Assembly: GCA_016793465.1 (NCBI GenBank) | Contig: JAEUJW010000012.1 | Span: 10,045-74,044 of the forward strand | Length of the DNA: 64,000 bases | Reading direction: 5' to 3' | Source: Myxococcales bacterium | Lineage (GTDB): Bacteria > Myxococcota > Polyangia > Nannocystales > Nannocystaceae | Shown here: positions 9,632 to 18,998 of the stretch, piece after piece | Layout: each line of letters opens with the position of its first letter | How positions within the stretch are numbered: the first letter of the stretch is position 1 | Notes under the pieces: generated by a model | Database searches by the model: none | Told to the model about the DNA's origin: nothing | The model's input: the letters and a program-made list of their open reading frames with translations, nothing else | Position numbers and translations under genes: made by a program

Positions 9632-12444
9632 CCTACGCCACCGGTTCCCTCGTCCGCGCCCGCGGCCGCGACTGGCTCGTCCTCCCCGAGTCCGACCCCG
9701 GCGCGCATCTCCTCGTCCTGCGCCCGCTCGGCGGCAGCGACGATGAAGTCACCGGCGTCGACACCCGCCTCGAGCCCGTCGAGTCCGCGACCTTCGCACT
9801 CCCCGACCCGGGCCCTGGCCTCGGCAACCATCGCACCCTCGGTATCCTCCGAGACGCTGTCCGCCTCGGCTTCCGCGCTGGCGCGGGTCCGTTTCGCAGT
9901 CTCGCGCGGATCGCCGTCGAGCCGCGCCCCTACCAGCTCGTCCCGCTGCTCATGGCCCTGCGCCAGCCGACCGTCCGTCTGCTCATCGCCGACGATGTCG
10001 GCGTCGGCAAGACGATCGAGGCATGCCTCATCGCCCGCGAGCTGCTCGACCGCGGCGAGATCCTCCGCACCGCCGTCCTCTGCCCGCCGCACCTCGCCGA
10101 GCAGTGGCAGCGCGCACTCCATCACCAGTTCCACATCGACGCCGCCCTCGTCCTCGCCGGCACAGCGGCCCGCCTCGAGCGCCGCTGTTCACCGGGTCAG
10201 TCGCTATTCGACCGCCACCCGCACGTCGTCGTCTCGCTCGACTTTATTAAATCCGAGCGCCGCCGCCACGAGTTCCTGCGCGTCTGCCCCGAGTTCGTCA
10301 TCGTCGACGAGGCCCACACCTGCGCCGCCGGGGCCGGCGCCTCGCAACGCCGCCACGACCTCCTGCGCGAGCTCGCCGTCCCGGATCGCCACCTCGTCCT
10401 CGTGACCGCCACCCCGCACTCCGGCGACGAATCCCAGTTCCGGTCGCTCCTCACACTCCTCGACCCCGCCCTCGCCGAGCTCCCCGAGGACCTCTCGGGC
10501 AACGCCCACCGCCGCGACCGCGAGCGCCTGGCCACCCACCTCGTCCAGCGCCGCCGCGGTGACCTCACCGCCTATCTCGGCGCCGAGTCTCGCTTCCCCG
10601 TCCGCGAGACCTCCGAGCGCACCTACAACCTCACCCCCGCCTATCGAAAATTCGTCGACCGCGCGCTCGCCTACTGCCGCGAGCGTGTGCGTGACCCGGA
10701 GGGCGGCAAGCACCGCCAGCGGATCCGCTGGTGGTCCGCGCTCGCCCTCCTGCGCTCGCTCGCCTCGAGCCCCGCCGCCGCCGCCGCCACCCTGCGCAAC
10801 CGTGCTGCCGGCCTCGACACCGCCGACGCCGACGAGGCCGACGTCGTCGGTCGCCGCAGCGTCCTCGACCTCGAGGCCGACAGCGCCGAGACCCTCGACG
10901 TCGCCCCCGGCACCGCCACCGAGGACAGTGAGGAGCACCCTGAGCGCCGCCGCCTCCTCGACCTCGCCCGCGAGGCCGACAAGCTCGCCGGCGCCGACGA
11001 CGCCAAGCTCGCCGGCGCGACCGCCATTCTCGACGAGCTCCTCGCCCTCGGCCACGCGCCGATCGTCTTCTGCCGCTTCATCCCGACTGTCGCTCACCTC
11101 GCCGACCACCTGCGAAAGCGCCTCAAGGACGTCCACGTCGAGGCCATCACCGGCGAGCTCCCCCCGGAAGAGCGCGAGCGCCGGGTCGACGCCCTCGACG
11201 AGCACCCGCGCCGCGTCCTCGTCTGCACCGACTGCCTCAGCGAGGGCATCAACCTGCAGGACCTGTTCGACGCCGTCGTCCATTACGACCTCTCGTGGAA
11301 CCCGACCCGCCACGAGCAGCGCGAGGGCCGCGTCGACCGCTACGGCCAGCCGAGCCCGCAGGTCCGCGCCGTCACGCTCTACGGCAAGGACAATCCGGTC
11401 GACGGCATCGTCCTCGACGTCCTCCTGCGCAAGCACCAGGCGATCCGCAGCCAGCTCGGCATCTCCGTCCCCGTGCCGATGGACACCGACGCCGTCGTCG
11501 ACGCAATTTTTGAGGGCCTCCTCCTGCGCAGCGACGCCGGCACCGACCAGATCACCTTCGACTTCGCCGAGCCCCAGCGCCGCGAGGTCGAGCGTGTGTG
11601 GGAGCGAGCCCGTGAGCGCGAGAAGAAGTCCCGCAGCGTGTTCGCCCAGGCCAGCATCGACGTCTCCGAGGTCGCCGCCGAGCTCGACGCCGCCCGCGAT
11701 GCCATCGGCGCCGCTCCCGACGTCGAACGGTTCGTCCGCACCGCCTTCGCCGGCCTCGGCGCCCACGTCACCACGACTTCGAAGCACCACCTCCACGTCG
11801 CCGGCCTCGGCCAGCTCCCCTCCGGCCTGCGCGACGCCATCGACGCCCGCGCCGACCTCACCGCCGTCTTCCAGCCCCCCGCCCCGCGCGGCGCCCAGCT
11901 GCTCACCCGCACCAGCCCCGTCGTCGAGGGCCTCGCCGGGTTCGTCCTTCAGACCGCCCTCGACCCCGCCCTCGCCGGTGACCCGCGCTTCGCCGAATCC
12001 GCCCGCCGCTGCGCCGCCGTCCGCACAGCCGCCGTCACCGGTCGCACCGCCCTCTACCTCCTGCGCCTCCGCTTCCACCTCGTCCACAGCGGCCCCGGCG
12101 GCCAGCGCCACGAGCTCCTCGCCGAGGACACCGCCCTGTGCGGCCTGCGCAACTTCGCCAGCGCCCCCGAGCGCCTCCCCGACGCCGACGTGCGCTCCCT
12201 CCTCGCCGCCGAACCCTCCGGCAACATCGTCCCCGACCTCGCCCGCACCAACGTCCAGCGCGCGCTCAACCCCGTCCCGGCCGACCTCTTCGCCGCCGTC
12301 GCCCGCGAGCGCGGCGAGGCCCTGCTCGACGCCCACCGCCGCGTCCGCAAGGCCGCCGGCCTCGCGCTGCGCGCCCTCAAGGTCGAACCCCACGCCCCCG
12401 ACCTCCTCGCCGTCTGCGTCTACCTCCCGCCGGCTCCCACCTGA
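9628..12444 (+). CDS. drmD: SNF2-family helicase, DISARM DrmD-like
   Basis: A 938-residue SNF2/SF2 ATPase expected to translocate on duplex DNA. The N-terminal SH3-like region matches what I recall of the DrmD start (a GSLVRARGRDWLVLPE opening). Walker A is DDVGVGKT (122-129), DEAH is at 227-230, followed by TATPHSGDE, and the second lobe carries TDCLSEGINLQ and the arginine-finger motif HEQREGRVDRYGQ. In class 1 DISARM, drmD lies next to the adenine methylase gene drmMI, exactly as here (next gene 12 bp downstream). The start overlaps the upstream stop (ATGA). The C-terminal ~300 residues are unassigned. Family call strong; DISARM membership is inferred from neighbours. Confidence 0.85.
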   Translation: MTYATGSLVRARGRDWLVLPESDPGAHLLVLRPLGGSDDEVTGVDTRLEPVESATFALPDPGPGLGNHRTLGILRDAVRLGFRAGAGPFRSLARIAVEPRPYQLVPLLMALRQPTVRLLIADDVGVGKTIEACLIARELLDRGEILRTAVLCPPHLAEQWQRALHHQFHIDAALVLAGTAARLERRCSPGQSLFDRHPHVVVSLDFIKSERRRHEFLRVCPEFVIVDEAHTCAAGAGASQRRHDLLRELAVPDRHLVLVTATPHSGDESQFRSLLTLLDPALAELPEDLSGNAHRRDRERLATHLVQRRRGDLTAYLGAESRFPVRETSERTYNLTPAYRKFVDRALAYCRERVRDPEGGKHRQRIRWWSALALLRSLASSPAAAAATLRNRAAGLDTADADEADVVGRRSVLDLEADSAETLDVAPGTATEDSEEHPERRRLLDLAREADKLAGADDAKLAGATAILDELLALGHAPIVFCRFIPTVAHLADHLRKRLKDVHVEAITGELPPEERERRVDALDEHPRRVLVCTDCLSEGINLQDLFDAVVHYDLSWNPTRHEQREGRVDRYGQPSPQVRAVTLYGKDNPVDGIVLDVLLRKHQAIRSQLGISVPVPMDTDAVVDAIFEGLLLRSDAGTDQITFDFAEPQRREVERVWERAREREKKSRSVFAQASIDVSEVAAELDAARDAIGAAPDVERFVRTAFAGLGAHVTTTSKHHLHVAGLGQLPSGLRDAIDARADLTAVFQPPAPRGAQLLTRTSPVVEGLAGFVLQTALDPALAGDPRFAESARRCAAVRTAAVTGRTALYLLRLRFHLVHSGPGGQRHELLAEDTALCGLRNFASAPERLPDADVRSLLAAEPSGNIVPDLARTNVQRALNPVPADLFAAVARERGEALLDAHRRVRKAAGLALRALKVEPHAPDLLAVCVYLPPAPT

Positions 12445-12456
12445 CCCGAAGGCCAC

Positions 12457-15400
12457 GTGACCCGCTCCGCCCGCAAGACCAGCTTCCAGCTCCCGACGCT
12501 CCACGGCGAGGGCAACCTGCTGCCCGACGACCTGCTGCAGCGGATCGCCGCCCACGACCCGCGCGTCCCGGGCCTCTCACCCGACGCCTACCACCTCAAC
12601 CCGGGCGAGACCCTGCGCGAGGTCATCTCGCGCGCCTGGCTGACCGTGCAGGCGATCTGGACCAGCTTCCAGGCCCGCCTCGCCGCCGTCCCGACTGACG
12701 ACCCCGCCACCACCCTCACGCGCGACCGCTGGCTCCTCCCGCTGCTCAAGGAGCTCGACTACGGCCGTCTCGTCACCACCAAGCCAATCACCGTCGGCGA
12801 CTGCACGTTCCCGGTCTCGCACACCTACCAGCACTCGCCGATCCACCTGCTCGGCTGGCGCGTCGACCTCGACCACCGCACCGAGAAGATCGCCGGCGCC
12901 GCCCGGGCCGCCCCGCACAGCCTCGTCCAGGACCTCCTCAACCGCTCGAAGGACCACCAGTGGGCCCTCGTGAGCAACGGCCGGACCCTCCGCGTCCTGC
13001 GCGACAACCTCAGCCTGGTCCGTCAGGCCTACCTCGAGTTCGACCTCGAGACGATGATGACCGGCGAGCACTTCGCCGACTTCGCCCTGCTGTGGCTCGT
13101 GTGCCACCAGAGCCGCATCGAGGCCGCGAAGCCCGACGAGTGCTGGCTCGAGAAATGGTTCGAGCACGCCCGCGACGAGGGCGTCCGGGCCCTCCACCGC
13201 CTGCGCGGCGGGGTCCAGCAGGCGATCGAGAGACTCGGCCGCGGCTTCCTCCACCCCCGCAACGAGGCGCTGCGCGACGCCCTCCGCACCGGCACGCTCA
13301 CCACCCAGGACTACTACCGCGAGCTGCTGCGCCTCGCGTACCGCCTGATCTTCCTGTTCGTCGCCGAGGACCGCGACCTGCTCCTCGACCCGGACGCCCC
13401 CGAAACCACCCGCGAGCGTTACACCCGTCACTACGCGACCACCCGCCTGCGCCGCCTCGCCGAGCGCCGCCGCGGCGGACCCCACGGCGACCTCTGGCTC
13501 GGCCTCCGCCTCGTCCTCGGCAAGCTCTACGCCGGCTGCCCCGAGCTCGGCCTCCCCGCCCTCGGCTCGTACCTGTGGAGCACTCGCGCCACCCCTCACC
13601 TCGATCAGGCCGAGCTCCCCAACGAGGACCTGCTCGCCGCCCTCCTCGCCCTCGGCCGCGTCGAGGACGACCGCGGCGTGTCCTACCCGGTCAACTGGAA
13701 GAACCTCGCCGCCGCCGAGCTCGGCAGCGTCTACGAGGCCCTGCTCGAGCTTCATCCAGAGCTGCACATCGAGGCCCGCACGTTCGACCTGCGCACCGCC
13801 GCCGGCAACGAGCGCAAGACCAGCGGCAGCTACTACACCCCCGAGGACCTGGTCAACCGCCTGCTCCAATCGGCCCTCACCCCCGTCCTCGAGGCCGCGA
13901 CCACCGGCAAGCCGCGCGAGGCCGCCATCTCCGCCCTCCTGGACCTCAAGGTCTGCGACCCCGCCTGCGGCTCCGGCCACTTCCTGGTCGCCGCGGCCCA
14001 CCGCATGGCCCACCGCCTCGCCGCCCTCCGCACTGGGGAAGACGAACCTGCCCCCAAGGCAAGGCAATCCGCGCTCCGCGAGGTCGTCGGCCGCTGCATC
14101 TTCGGCGTCGACATCAACCCGATGGCCGTCGAGCTATGCAAGGTCTCCCTGTGGATGGAGGCCCTCGACCCCGGCAAGCCCCTCAGCTTCCTCGAGGCCC
14201 ACGTCCAGTGCGGCAACTCGTTGCTCGGCGCGACCCCGGCGCTGCTCGCCCGCGGCATCCCCGAGAAGGCATTCGCCGGCAAGCTCGAGGGCGACGACAA
14301 CGAGGTCGCCAGGGCGCTGCGCAAGCGTGACCGCGACGAACGCAAGGGTGAGCGCGCGAACCTCGACCTGTTCGCCGCCCAGGCCCCCGCCGCCGCCCCG
14401 ACCAACACCGACGCCGCCCGCCTCCGCGAGCACGCCCTCATGGTCGACGCTGCCGACGATAAGTCGCTCACCGGTGTCGAATCCAAGGACTCACGCTACG
14501 CGTCCTGGCAGGCCTCCCCCGAACAGCGCCGCGCCGAGTTCCTGGCCGACCTGTGGTGCGCCACGCTCGTCTGGCGCACGACCGCCGATTTCGCCGCCGC
14601 AGCCCCGACGACCGCCGAGTGGCTACACCTCGTGCGCAAGCCCGCCGACGCCAAACCCGCAACCCTCGCTGCCCTCGCCGAGATCAAGCAGCAATACCGC
14701 TTCTTCCACTGGCACCTGCGCTTCCCGCAGGTATTCGCCCCCTCCACTGCGAAGCCCGAACTGGACGACCCCTGCGGCTGGAACGGCGGCTTCGACGTCA
14801 TCCTCGGCAACCCCCCGTGGGAGCGCGTCAAGCTGCAGGAAAAAGAGTTCTTCGCCGAGTGCGCCCCCGACGTCGCCGCCGCCGACAATGCCGCCCAGCG
14901 CAAACGCCTCATGGCCGACCTCCCGCGCAGCCGCCCCGATGTCTGGCGCGCGTGGCTCGCAGCCGTCCGCGCGAGCGAGGGCGAGGCCGTCCTCCTCCGC
15001 GACTCGGGCCACTTCCCGCTGTGCGGCCGCGGCGACGTCAACACCTACAGCATCTTCGCCGAGATCAACCTGCAGCTCCTCGCCAACCGCGGCCGCGCCG
15101 GCTTCATCGTCCCCACGGGCCTGGCGACCGACGCGACCACAAGCGACTTCATCGCCCACCTCGTCGACCGCGCCGGCCTCGCCTCGCTCGTCAGCTTCGA
15201 GAACTTCGGCACCACGTTCGCCGCCGTCAACAACCGCCAGTCGTTCTGCCTGGTCACGCTCTCGGCCGCCGCGGTCGCCGCGATGGCCTTCCAGTTCAAC
15301 GTCCACCAGCCCGACCGTAAGGAGGACCTCGGCCCCACCGAATACACGCTCGAGCCCGCCGACTTCCGCCTGCTCAACCCGAACACCCGCACCTGCCCGA

Positions 15401-17067
15401 CCTTCCGCACGAAGCGCGACGCCGACATCGTCCGCGGCATCTACCGCCGCGTCCCCGTCCTGTGGCGCGAGGGCGCCGCCGACGGCAACCCCTGGAACCT
15501 GTCGTTCCGCGCCATGCTCCACATGGCCAACGACTCCGGCCTGTTCAAGACCCGCGCGGAGCTCGAGCTGGCCGGCTGGCGTCTCCAGGGCGCCATCTTC
15601 ACCCGCGGCGACGAGCAGATGCTCCCGCTCTACGAGGCGAAGATGGTCCAGCACTACGACCACCGCTTCGCATCCCTCATCGAGGGCGACCCCGGCAACC
15701 GCCCCTCGCGCAAGTTCGAGGGCTGGTACGGCGCCGACACCCAGAACCCCGAGGAGTTCGTGACCCCCCGCTACTGGGTCGCCGCCAGCGAGGTCGCCGA
15801 ACGCATGGAGAGCCGCTGGTCCCGCGGCTGGCTCATCGGATGGCGAGATATCTGCCGCAGCACGGACTCCCGCACTCTAATATCGAGTCTTGTTCCTATT
15901 TCGGCGTGCGGCGATAAATTTCTCCTCGCGTTGACTACCACAACTCCATCCTGCTTCTACACGATGCTCTGCAGCTTCGTCGTTGATTACTGTACGCGAC
16001 AAAAGCTCGGAGGGACTTCCCTCAAATACTACACATTCAAACAGCTTCCGATTCTTTCGCCAGAGAGCTTCAGGTCACCGTGTTTGTGGAGCACGAAGGA
16101 CACGGTAGCCACCTGGATTTTGCCCCGCGTCCTCGAGCTCACCTACACCGCCTGGGACCTCGAGCACTTCGCCCGCGACATGGGCCACGAAGACCCGCCC
16201 TTCCGCTGGAACGACGCCCGTCGCCCTCTCCTGCGCGCCGAGCTCGACGCCGCCTTCTTCCATCTCTACGGCCTCCCCCGCGACGACGTCGCCTGGATCC
16301 TCGACACCTTCTGGGTCGTCCGCCAAAAAGACCAGAAGGCCCACGGCGAGTACCGCACCAGGCGCCTCATCCTCGAGCGCTACGACGCCATGGCCCATGC
16401 GATCGCCACCGGCACCCCCTATCCAACGGCCCTCGACCCGCCCCCCGCGCACCCGAGCCTGACCCATCCCCCGCGTCCTGCCGGCGCCACCACGTGGCCG
16501 CTCCCTCCGCAACCACGTGAGGTCATCGCCGACTTCACCGCTACCGTCGACGAGCTCGCCGAACCCGCCACCTCGAAACCCGCGAAGCCCCGCAAACGCT
16601 CCGAGCCTGCACCTGATCAAGGTTTCCAGCTCAAGAATCCTCCCAACACTCCACAGCTCGGCCTGACCTTCGCCGACCCGCCGTCACCTCCGCAGCCCGC
16701 TGTCCCTGGTTTCCGCCTCAAGGCCGAATCCCCCCAGGTCGGCCTCGGACTCGCCTCGACGCCCAAACCCGCGATCCCGGCACCACCACCCCCGACCGCG
16801 TCGCCCGCACCCACAGAGCCGCCACTCCTCCGCTCCTTGCGCGAAGGCGGCGGCTGGAGCGCCCGTCCCGACGTCCTGGCCATCGTCCGCGCTCTCCTCG
16901 ACGCGACATCTCCGCGCTCGCGCGACGAGATCCTCGCTGCCGCCGCCGTCGATGTGAAGTCATGGCCGTCAATAATTAAACTCCTCGTCGACAACGGATT
17001 GGTCACCACCCAGGGTAAGGCTCGCGCCACCCGTTATCTCCTTGCCAACCCTCCGACAGCCGTATGA
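12457..17067 (+). CDS. Large N6-adenine DNA methyltransferase (DrmMI / PglX / Eco57I-like)
   Basis: A 1536-residue enzyme with a GTG start that transfers methyl from S-adenosylmethionine to adenine N6. Seen: motif [10 protein letters not shown] at 501-509, motif IV NPPW at 785-788, then a long target-recognition region (about 800-1260). A Pro-rich linker with two imperfect copies of a GF-Q/R-LK...PQ-L/V-GL unit follows (about 1389-1435), and a C-terminal winged-helix-like end (about 1470-1536). Residues 1-480 are helical and unassigned; I see no nuclease motif there. It probably marks self DNA for the helicase module. Bases about 15,840-16,110, inside the recognition region, are clearly AT-richer than the rest. 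The stop overlaps the next start as ATGA. Confidence 0.88.
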   Translation: MTRSARKTSFQLPTLHGEGNLLPDDLLQRIAAHDPRVPGLSPDAYHLNPGETLREVISRAWLTVQAIWTSFQARLAAVPTDDPATTLTRDRWLLPLLKELDYGRLVTTKPITVGDCTFPVSHTYQHSPIHLLGWRVDLDHRTEKIAGAARAAPHSLVQDLLNRSKDHQWALVSNGRTLRVLRDNLSLVRQAYLEFDLETMMTGEHFADFALLWLVCHQSRIEAAKPDECWLEKWFEHARDEGVRALHRLRGGVQQAIERLGRGFLHPRNEALRDALRTGTLTTQDYYRELLRLAYRLIFLFVAEDRDLLLDPDAPETTRERYTRHYATTRLRRLAERRRGGPHGDLWLGLRLVLGKLYAGCPELGLPALGSYLWSTRATPHLDQAELPNEDLLAALLALGRVEDDRGVSYPVNWKNLAAAELGSVYEALLELHPELHIEARTFDLRTAAGNERKTSGSYYTPEDLVNRLLQSALTPVLEAATTGKPREAAISALLDLKVCDPACGSGHFLVAAAHRMAHRLAALRTGEDEPAPKARQSALREVVGRCIFGVDINPMAVELCKVSLWMEALDPGKPLSFLEAHVQCGNSLLGATPALLARGIPEKAFAGKLEGDDNEVARALRKRDRDERKGERANLDLFAAQAPAAAPTNTDAARLREHALMVDAADDKSLTGVESKDSRYASWQASPEQRRAEFLADLWCATLVWRTTADFAAAAPTTAEWLHLVRKPADAKPATLAALAEIKQQYRFFHWHLRFPQVFAPSTAKPELDDPCGWNGGFDVILGNPPWERVKLQEKEFFAECAPDVAAADNAAQRKRLMADLPRSRPDVWRAWLAAVRASEGEAVLLRDSGHFPLCGRGDVNTYSIFAEINLQLLANRGRAGFIVPTGLATDATTSDFIAHLVDRAGLASLVSFENFGTTFAAVNNRQSFCLVTLSAAAVAAMAFQFNVHQPDRKEDLGPTEYTLEPADFRLLNPNTRTCPTFRTKRDADIVRGIYRRVPVLWREGAADGNPWNLSFRAMLHMANDSGLFKTRAELELAGWRLQGAIFTRGDEQMLPLYEAKMVQHYDHRFASLIEGDPGNRPSRKFEGWYGADTQNPEEFVTPRYWVAASEVAERMESRWSRGWLIGWRDICRSTDSRTLISSLVPISACGDKFLLALTTTTPSCFYTMLCSFVVDYCTRQKLGGTSLKYYTFKQLPILSPESFRSPCLWSTKDTVATWILPRVLELTYTAWDLEHFARDMGHEDPPFRWNDARRPLLRAELDAAFFHLYGLPRDDVAWILDTFWVVRQKDQKAHGEYRTRRLILERYDAMAHAIATGTPYPTALDPPPAHPSLTHPPRPAGATTWPLPPQPREVIADFTATVDELAEPATSKPAKPRKRSEPAPDQGFQLKNPPNTPQLGLTFADPPSPPQPAVPGFRLKAESPQVGLGLASTPKPAIPAPPPPTASPAPTEPPLLRSLREGGGWSARPDVLAIVRALLDATSPRSRDEILAAAAVDVKSWPSIIKLLVDNGLVTTQGKARATRYLLANPPTAV

Positions 17068-18989
17068 TCAAGCAAATTACGTTCAAGTTCGGACCCTCGC
17101 CAGGTGTTAAGCCCACCAGTTTCCGCCCCGGACCCATGACTGTCATCGTCGGGCCGAACAACTCGGGGAAGAGTTTGTCCTTACGCGAGCTGAACAAGAG
17201 CCTGACCCATGGTCGGCATGACTGGTCGGAGGACAAATGGAAGGTGATCGGGGACATCGAACCGGAGCTCCCGTCCTCCGGAGCCGTCCGCACGGCCATT
17301 GAGAACGAGCTCGAAAAGGACTTCGCGCCGTTCAACAGCCTGGAGCTCAAGGATGATGGCCTCGCATTCCTGTTCAGTCTGGTCACGAGCAACCAAAACT
17401 TCGGAGACCTCCCACCCCTGTTGATGGAGGCCGTCAAGCACCTGCTGGTGCTGTTGGCCAAGCGCAAGGTCGCCGAGAACCTCGAGCGAGAAGGCAAGTT
17501 GTACCCCTTGGCCTCAAAGGCCGTGGAGAACTTACCGGAGATAACCGTCAAACCTGATAACCTCGACGACCTCATCAGGCAAAAACTCGATGAAGTCGTG
17601 GAAATGATCAAGAACAGCCACGAAGGGCTGCTCAATCTTTTGAGCAGCGTTCGCGGACAGTCACCAGCAGTTCTCGCGCAGGGTGGCTTCGTCAACCTGC
17701 GAGGCTACTTCAACCATATCCAGGGCACTGTGGCCTTCCTCGATGGAAAGACGAGGCTGTCGCTGATCAACCCGGAATCCACGGCCAGCATGCGGCGGCG
17801 CAACGTAGATGGCGGAACGCTCATGCGGCTCCGCAACGACCGCGCGCAGATGAACAGGCTGCGCAGCTACGTCTTCGACGCGTTCGGGCTTCACGCAGCG
17901 CTGGATATCCTCGAGATGAGCCAGATCAAGCTCGTCCTATCCCAGCTGCCGCTCCCAGACGGTATCGAAGATCACCTCGACGACGAGGCGCGAACGTTTT
18001 TTGCGGCAGCGACCGACCTGGGAGAATTCAGTGATGGTGTACGAACGTACATCGGTCTCCACGCACACCTGCTCAGCCAAGACTGCAGATATGCCATGAT
18101 CGACGAGCCCGAGGCATTCCTGCATCCTCCTCTCGCGCGTCGCCTCGGGGCCAACCTGACGTCGCTCGCAGCCGAGCGCGGCACCTATGTCTTCGCAGCC
18201 ACACATAGCCCTGAATTCCTCATGGGCTGTCTCTCGACCGGGCACCCCGTCAACGTGGTCCGCCTCGGCTACAAGAACGGCCAAGGTAGCGCGCGTGTGC
18301 TCGACCCTGAGCGCCTCAAGGAGATCATGCAGGATCCACTCCTCCGCTCCTCCGGCACGCTGAGCGCCCTCTTCCATGAGGCCGTGGTGATCTGCGAAGG
18401 GGCCAGCGATCGAGCCTTCTACTCCGAGATCAACAACCGGCTCATCCGTCATGAGCGAGACTACCCGCGGCGAATGCAGAGCAGTCTGTTCATCGACGTG
18501 ATCGGTAAAGCGTCCATCTCTCGAGCCGTGGACGGACTCAAGCACATGGGCGTCCCTGTGGCGAGCATCATCGACCTCGACATCCTCAAGGATACCAAAG
18601 TTCTCAACAAGATCCTCATGGCCATCGGCCTACACAAGACCGAGGCGGACTCGCTGTCGAACATGCGTGGCAACGTCATGATGCTCTTTACGGACCGCAA
18701 GGACCTGCTCAAAAAAGGTGGGGTCCAGGCCCTTGCGAAACCTGACGAACGAGCCGCCGTACAGCGATTCATCGACAACATGGGTGACACTGGCATCTTC
18801 GTCCCCGCGGGTGGTGAATTGGAGACCTGGCTGATCGACCTGGGCGTGTCCGATGTCGACAAGAGCGACTGGCCCGCGGCCATCTTCGAGAAGATGGGCA
18901 CGATGGATGAGGGCGTCAAACCCGCCGCAGGCGATGTCTGGGCATTCATGCGCACGATCGCCAGGTGGCTCGATCAACCAGCGAAGTAA
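17064..18989 (+). CDS. OLD-family ATPase-TOPRIM nuclease
   Basis: A 641-residue protein with an ABC-type ATPase head and a C-terminal TOPRIM nuclease. Walker A GPNNSGKS is at 30-37. The Walker B region MIDEPEAFLHPPLARRL lies near 340-358, followed by ATHSPEFL. The TOPRIM glutamate motif is CEGASDRAFY (about 450), with acidic IIDLDILKD further on. This layout is that of OLD/Gabija-GajA-type nucleases, which cut DNA under nucleotide control. No UvrD partner of GajB type follows it. Coupled to the methylase by ATGA overlap, but the gene is visibly lower in GC and uses more A/T-ending codons (for example TTA, ATA) than its neighbours, so it may be a later arrival in the operon. Confidence 0.85.
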   Translation: MIKQITFKFGPSPGVKPTSFRPGPMTVIVGPNNSGKSLSLRELNKSLTHGRHDWSEDKWKVIGDIEPELPSSGAVRTAIENELEKDFAPFNSLELKDDGLAFLFSLVTSNQNFGDLPPLLMEAVKHLLVLLAKRKVAENLEREGKLYPLASKAVENLPEITVKPDNLDDLIRQKLDEVVEMIKNSHEGLLNLLSSVRGQSPAVLAQGGFVNLRGYFNHIQGTVAFLDGKTRLSLINPESTASMRRRNVDGGTLMRLRNDRAQMNRLRSYVFDAFGLHAALDILEMSQIKLVLSQLPLPDGIEDHLDDEARTFFAAATDLGEFSDGVRTYIGLHAHLLSQDCRYAMIDEPEAFLHPPLARRLGANLTSLAAERGTYVFAATHSPEFLMGCLSTGHPVNVVRLGYKNGQGSARVLDPERLKEIMQDPLLRSSGTLSALFHEAVVICEGASDRAFYSEINNRLIRHERDYPRRMQSSLFIDVIGKASISRAVDGLKHMGVPVASIIDLDILKDTKVLNKILMAIGLHKTEADSLSNMRGNVMMLFTDRKDLLKKGGVQALAKPDERAAVQRFIDNMGDTGIFVPAGGELETWLIDLGVSDVDKSDWPAAIFEKMGTMDEGVKPAAGDVWAFMRTIARWLDQPAK

Positions 18990-18998
18990 GGAGAGCCC

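Noticed and set aside
10204..12555. Minus-strand open frame of 783 codons opposite drmD
   Set aside because: Antisense shadow of a gene with complete SNF2 motifs; Gly/Val/Glu repeat-like composition and no domain.
17064..18989. Gabija system
   Set aside because: The ATPase-TOPRIM gene resembles GajA, but the next gene is McrB-like rather than a GajB UvrD helicase, and the UvrD gene at 7598 is separated from it by two genes and coupled to others.
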